Shown here: piece after piece, positions 5,779 to 9,056 of the stretch | Position numbering within the stretch: the first letter of the stretch is position 1 | Layout: every line of letters begins with the position of its first letter | NCBI GenBank assembly: GCA_947630635.1 | Contig: CANRIJ010000062.1 | Span: forward strand, 1 to 9,056 | From: an uncultured Spirochaetaceae bacterium | GTDB lineage: Bacteria > Spirochaetota > Spirochaetia > Sphaerochaetales > Sphaerochaetaceae | Direction of reading: 5' to 3' | DNA length: 9,056 nucleotides | Program-made: the position numbers and the translations under genes | Notes under the pieces: generated by a model | Databases searched by the model: none | What the model was told of the DNA's origin: nothing | What the model saw: the letters and a program-made list of their open reading frames with translations, nothing else

Positions 5779-7667
5779 CTCTCGATCTCCTCGTTTTTCA
5801 TGATCCACTCTTCCATGAGGCTTGAGAGTGCGCTCTCACCAGTGGCGATTTGCTCTGACACTTCTCTGCCCCTGTCAGCCGAGGAGTAGACCTCGCTTTT
5901 TTCAAGTGAGGCCTTGAGGCTCTCTATCTCAGCTTCTTTCTTCTTTATTTTCTCCTCAAGATCTTTAGTTGACCTCTCAAGGCTCTTGATTCTGTTCTTG
6001 ATCTCCTTGGAGAGATCTCTGTCTTTTTTCTGAGGTGGCTCTTTCTTCTCTATTCTCTCTTCTGTCAGGTGAGATTTCTCTTTTTCCTCAAGCTTATACT
6101 CAAAGTAGTCATAGTCCCCCAAGAAGAGCTCAGGCCCATCTTTGTCTATATATACGATTTTATCGGCTAGCTCTTTTATGAAGTGCTTGTCATGCGACGA
6201 GAAGATCAGCGTTCCCTGATAGTTCTTGATTGCCTTTATGAGTATCTCCTTGGTTGGGATGTCAAGATGGTTTGTAGGCTCATCCAGAATCAGGAGATTT
6301 GAGGGGTGGAGAAGGATCTTAACTAGCGATAGCCTGCTTCTCTCGCCACCAGAGAGCACGCTTACTCTCTTAAATACATCGTCTCCCTTGAAAAGAAAGG
6401 CTCCAAGCATATTTCTCAGTCTTGGCTCATCTGATATGTAGCCAACGCTTCTAAGTTCGTCTATGACCGTATTCTGATTATCTCTATACTCCTCATCATC
6501 GGTTGTGAAGTAGGCGAGCTTGATGTTTGCGCCCCATTTGAGAGTTCCGGAGAAAAGAGTGTCTTTCTTCGCGAGAATCCTCAAGAGGGTTGATTTCCCG
6601 ATTCCGTTTTTCCCTGTTACTGCGATTCTGTCGCCCTTATCTGCATCTAGGGAGAATGATGAGAAGATATTTTTCTTTCCATCGTAGCTCTTAGTCAGGT
6701 CTTTTAGCCTTATAACCTCATTTCCTGATGGAGGGGCAGGGGGAAAGGAGAAGATTGCGCTCTCTTCTCTCTCCTCACTCTCCATTCTCTCCATTTTATC
6801 GAGCATCTTAATTCGTGACTGAACCTGCTTTGCCTTGGTTGCCTTATACCTAAAGCGCTCGATGAACTCCTCTGTCTCCTTTATCTTTTGCTCTTCTCTG
6901 GCTCTTATTCTCTCCCTTTCCTTGATTCTCTCATTTTTCTTTCTCTCGTAATCCGAGTAGTTGCCGCTGTATTTGGTGAGCTTGCCCCTCTCTATCTCGT
7001 ATACTTCCTTTACTGTTCTATCGAGAAAGTCCTGGTCATGGGATACAACCATGAGACCGCCTTTGTAGGTTTTCAGGTAGCCCTCCAGCCAAGTAAGAGA
7101 GTCGATATCCAGGTAGTTGGTCGGCTCATCAAGGAACATAAAGTCTGGCTCTGATATAAGCATTCTTGAGAGCGCTATTCTCATTTGGTAGCCAGATGAG
7201 AATTCATTCGCCTTTCGTTTAAAGTCGCTTTTTTCAAATCCCAGCCCTTCGAGTATGTTCTCTATTCTCCATTTTCTCTCCCAGTAGGAGGTATTCTCGA
7301 GTCTCTCTCTTATTGCTGCTGCTCTCTCAATGCTTTTTTCGGATATATCACTCTCGCACTCTTCAAGCTCATCTATAAGCGGCTTTAGCCAGTCATAGCC
7401 TTCCTCTGCGCTATCGTATAGGCTCTTTTCTTTGAGGAGAATGTCAGACTGGGCAAGATATGAGGCTCTTGCCCCCTTGGTTATAGACCTCTCGCCTCCA
7501 TCAATATCAATTAGGCCAAGGGCTGCTTTCATCAGTGTCGTCTTTCCAGATCCATTTCTTCCGACAAGCGCAACCCTTGAGTTCTCTCCCAGAGTGAAGC
7601 CAACGTCCGAGAGTATGAGTCTCTCAGAGAAATAGACTGTTATTGCTGATACGCTGAAGCTTTTCAC
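5763..7667 (-). CDS. ABC-F family ATPase, probable ribosome-associated translation factor
   Basis: This soluble 634-residue protein has two ABC ATPase domains and no membrane segments, as in Uup/YdiF/EttA relatives that act on the ribosomal E site. Domain 1 has Walker A GRNGSGKTT (36-44), signature SSGYQ (157-161), Walker B LDEPTN (179-184) and H-loop SHD (209-211). A charged linker (about 226-315) contains FRYKATKAKQVQSRIKML, typical of ABC-F. Domain 2 has GKNGIGKST (352-360), LSGGE (438-442), LDEPTN (461-466) and SHD (491-493). A lysine/glutamate-rich coiled coil (about 545-630) resembles the Uup-type C-terminal domain. The second Q-loop glutamine appears to be Thr (YFTT, 386-389), while the first is kept (YLAQ). 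Translation starts at GTG, with AAAGG 9 bases upstream. A housekeeping role is likelier than antibiotic resistance, because nothing nearby suggests resistance. It is first in an operon with maf and divergent from aroDE. Confidence 0.95.
   Translation of the reverse strand: MKSFSVSAITVYFSERLILSDVGFTLGENSRVALVGRNGSGKTTLMKAALGLIDIDGGERSITKGARASYLAQSDILLKEKSLYDSAEEGYDWLKPLIDELEECESDISEKSIERAAAIRERLENTSYWERKWRIENILEGLGFEKSDFKRKANEFSSGYQMRIALSRMLISEPDFMFLDEPTNYLDIDSLTWLEGYLKTYKGGLMVVSHDQDFLDRTVKEVYEIERGKLTKYSGNYSDYERKKNERIKERERIRAREEQKIKETEEFIERFRYKATKAKQVQSRIKMLDKMERMESEEREESAIFSFPPAPPSGNEVIRLKDLTKSYDGKKNIFSSFSLDADKGDRIAVTGKNGIGKSTLLRILAKKDTLFSGTLKWGANIKLAYFTTDDEEYRDNQNTVIDELRSVGYISDEPRLRNMLGAFLFKGDDVFKRVSVLSGGERSRLSLVKILLHPSNLLILDEPTNHLDIPTKEILIKAIKNYQGTLIFSSHDKHFIKELADKIVYIDKDGPELFLGDYDYFEYKLEEKEKSHLTEERIEKKEPPQKKDRDLSKEIKNRIKSLERSTKDLEEKIKKKEAEIESLKASLEKSEVYSSADRGREVSEQIATGESALSSLMEEWIMKNEEIERWKES
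5787..5792 (-). promoter_or_regulatory. Ribosome-binding site deciding the maf start
   Basis: GAGGAG on the - strand lies 8 bases upstream of the ATG at 5778, inside the end of the ABC-F gene. It supports that ATG over the GTG at 5808. Confidence 0.7.
5880..5902 (+). terminator. Terminator-like hairpin antisense to the ABC-F gene
   Basis: CGAGG (5880-5884), a 6-base loop and CCTCG (5891-5895) form a 5-bp stem. It is followed by one C and then six Ts (5897-5902). On the + strand it could stop transcription continuing past the repressor gene, about 700 bases upstream. It is short, lies wholly in coding sequence for the ABC-F coiled coil (Glu-Lys-Ser-Glu codons), and may be coincidence. Confidence 0.25.
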
Positions 7668-7747
7668 CTTATTGCGCCTTTAAATTCTTGAAGCTATGAT
7701 TTAGATGAAAAATATCATCAAATTACAAGCGATTTCAAGGATAGCCT
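7668..7747. promoter_or_regulatory. Divergent intergenic region between the ABC-F gene and aroDE
   Basis: These 80 AT-rich bases must carry both divergent promoters. Leftward, TTGAAA (7738 down to 7733), an 18-base gap and TATTTT (7714 down to 7709) form a plausible but weak promoter for the ABC-F gene. Rightward, TTGAAG (7688-7693) and TATCAT (7713-7718) are 19 bases apart, longer than ideal. A small inverted repeat, GATGA (7704-7708) and TCATC (7715-7719), lies between them. The region is too short for a riboswitch or long attenuator, and none is visible. Confidence 0.4.
7737..7741 (+). promoter_or_regulatory. Ribosome-binding site of aroDE
   Basis: AAGGA lies 6 bases before the ATG at 7748 and supports that start. 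No other in-frame start close by has a comparable site. Confidence 0.75.
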
Positions 7748-9056
7748 ATGATATGTCTTACTCTATCTGGCTCTACTCTTGATGAGATGAGAAGAGAGAC
7801 AGAGGAGAATGGGAATTACGTTGACTTAGTTGAGCTGAGATTGGACCTCTTGGATGAAAAGGAGCAGGGTAGAGCCTCCCTCTTTCCATCCATGGTTGAT
7901 AAACCCGTTATTCTAACCTGCAGAAGAGTCAAAGACGGCGGAAAGTGGGATAAGAGCGAGAGGCTGAGAAGGGCTCTGATGCTGAGCGCTCTGGATGGAG
8001 AGTTTCGCTATATCGACATTGAAGAGGACATAAGGCGAAATACTCCGCTCGAAGTAAAGGCAAGAGAGAGGGGAGTGAGGATAATAAGGAGTCTTCATGT
8101 ATTCGGTGAGATTCCCTCAAATCTTCTCACCATTGCAAAGAAGATGGCCACTGGAGGCGATATTGTGAAGATCGCGATAATGGTCAGAAGCATAAGAGAG
8201 ACTGAAGAGCTCTTCAGACTCTCTCAGAAGCTCTCAGATATAGACAAGATCATAATCGGAATGGGGGAATATGGGCTTCCAACCAGGGTCCTCTATAGAA
8301 AAATGGGCTCTTATCTTGTCTTCTCATCAGAAAAGGAGGTAGCTCCAGGGCAGATATCTGCAAAGAAGCTCAAAATGCTCTATAGAGCCGACAGAGTGAA
8401 TAAGACTACCAGGGTCTTTGGCATTGTCGGCAATCCTGTTCTGCACTCTCTCTCGCCAGAGATACACAACCCTGCATTTCATAGCCTAAATATAGACGCA
8501 ATCTATCTGCCATTTCCCTCTGAGAGCATAGGAGCCTTCTTTCATTTTGCAGAGTATATGAGAATAGAGGGCTTCTCGGTGACTATCCCATATAAGAAAG
8601 ATGTTCTCTCTTACCTGGGGAATGTCGACAGAGAGGTGAAGATGATTGGATCTTGCAACACAGTTGTAAGGCGCGGTGAGCTCTGGAAGGGACTCAATAC
8701 CGACTATTCAGGCTTCATACTTCCGATAATCAAGGATATCGAGAGCTCAAGAATCAAGAGCGCGCTGGTTGTCGGTGCTGGAGGAGCCTCAAATGCAGTG
8801 GTGTGGGCTCTGAGGAATTTCTCCATAAAGGTGACTATTCTCAATAGAACGCTTGAGAAGGCTGAGATACTGGCAAAGAACAACCTCTCTGATTACGACA
8901 CACTCGAGAATAGAAAGAAGTATGAGGGCAAGGTCGACCTTATTGTTCAGACAACCAGCGTAGGTCTCTATCCTGGAGAGAATATAAGTCCACTTGAGGG
9001 CTTTTCATTTACGGGAAAGGAGATTGCATATGACATCATCTATAGGCCGAAGATGA
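7748..9056 (+). CDS. aroDE: Bifunctional type I 3-dehydroquinate dehydratase / shikimate dehydrogenase (3'-truncated)
   Basis: The frame is open from the ATG to the window end, giving 436 codons; perhaps 50-70 are missing. It catalyses two consecutive shikimate-pathway steps: 3-dehydroquinate to 3-dehydroshikimate to shikimate (NADPH). The N-terminal AroD domain (about 1-215) has VELRLD (Glu29, Arg31, Asp33), ILTCRR, RSLHVF with His117, GGDIVKIAIM with Schiff-base Lys141, and APGQIS (199-204); His117 and Lys141 match Salmonella His143 and Lys170. The AroE domain (from about 221) has GNPVLHSLSPEIHN (shikimate-binding Ser234/Ser236), VTIPYKK with catalytic Lys283, CNTVV, GLNTDYSG with Asp319, the dinucleotide loop GAGGAS (343-348) and NRT for NADP. 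YDIIYRPKM at the edge is near the usual end of AroE. Both domains keep their catalytic residues, so both activities are expected. Plants and chlamydiae have comparable AroD-AroE fusions. Confidence 0.96.
   Translation, partial: MICLTLSGSTLDEMRRETEENGNYVDLVELRLDLLDEKEQGRASLFPSMVDKPVILTCRRVKDGGKWDKSERLRRALMLSALDGEFRYIDIEEDIRRNTPLEVKARERGVRIIRSLHVFGEIPSNLLTIAKKMATGGDIVKIAIMVRSIRETEELFRLSQKLSDIDKIIIGMGEYGLPTRVLYRKMGSYLVFSSEKEVAPGQISAKKLKMLYRADRVNKTTRVFGIVGNPVLHSLSPEIHNPAFHSLNIDAIYLPFPSESIGAFFHFAEYMRIEGFSVTIPYKKDVLSYLGNVDREVKMIGSCNTVVRRGELWKGLNTDYSGFILPIIKDIESSRIKSALVVGAGGASNAVVWALRNFSIKVTILNRTLEKAEILAKNNLSDYDTLENRKKYEGKVDLIVQTTSVGLYPGENISPLEGFSFTGKEIAYDIIYRPKM

Noticed and set aside
5779..5808. 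Upstream GTG start for maf at 5808
   Set aside because: It would lengthen the N-terminus to about 30 residues before the conserved core and deepen the overlap with the ABC-F gene. The ATG at 5778 has a better ribosome-binding site.
7668..7747. Attenuator or riboswitch ahead of aroDE or the ABC-F gene
   Set aside because: With 80 bases shared by two divergent promoters, there is no room for a leader structure, and no leader peptide or T-box motif is seen.
1..9056. Mobile element, CRISPR, toxin-antitoxin or defence system
   Set aside because: No transposase, integrase, direct-repeat array, attachment site or defence-gene motif was found. All eight genes belong to housekeeping or regulatory families with uniform codon use.

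Overview
The window is a compact, ordinary bacterial chromosome segment with eight protein-coding genes and almost no non-coding DNA. The largest gaps are about 57 and 80 bases, and both lie between divergent genes. Base composition looks mid-40s % G+C by eye. Arginine is mostly encoded by AGA/AGG throughout, and no block stands out as recently transferred. No RNA genes, CRISPR, insertion sequences or phage genes were seen. The type II (Gram-negative-like) citrate synthase, Aquifex-type aconitase, NAD-type isocitrate dehydrogenase and fused AroD-AroE suggest a Gram-negative, probably anaerobic or fermentative bacterium. A spirochaete is possible, but the sequence does not fix the taxonomy.

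Region 1 (2-4820) is a citrate-to-2-oxoglutarate locus. On the + strand are the C-terminal part of aconitase and an overlapping NAD-type isocitrate dehydrogenase. Converging on them from the - strand is a three-gene, translationally coupled operon: a YkwC-like beta-hydroxyacid dehydrogenase, citrate synthase (gltA) and a HAD hydrolase. Together gltA, acn and icd supply the whole oxidative arm of the TCA cycle. This arm makes 2-oxoglutarate for glutamate synthesis. No other TCA enzyme is visible here.

Region 2 (4821-5186) is a 57-base divergent promoter region and a small ArsR/SmtB-family repressor. The repressor keeps all four residues of the SmtB-type alpha5 zinc site. A near-consensus promoter puts the predicted transcription start exactly on its GTG codon, so its mRNA may be leaderless.

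Region 3 (5143-7667) is a - strand pair, an ABC-F ATPase followed by Maf. Maf overlaps the repressor tail-to-tail by 44 bases. Region 4 (7748-9056) is a divergent bifunctional AroD-AroE gene of the shikimate pathway, cut off by the window end.

No clearly new multi-gene system was found. The points most worth checking are the Zn-site repressor next to central-carbon genes rather than metal transporters, its apparent leaderless start, and several substitutions at conserved active-site positions (HAD DxN, Maf SPNR, ABC-F second Q-loop, citrate synthase Cys206 position).
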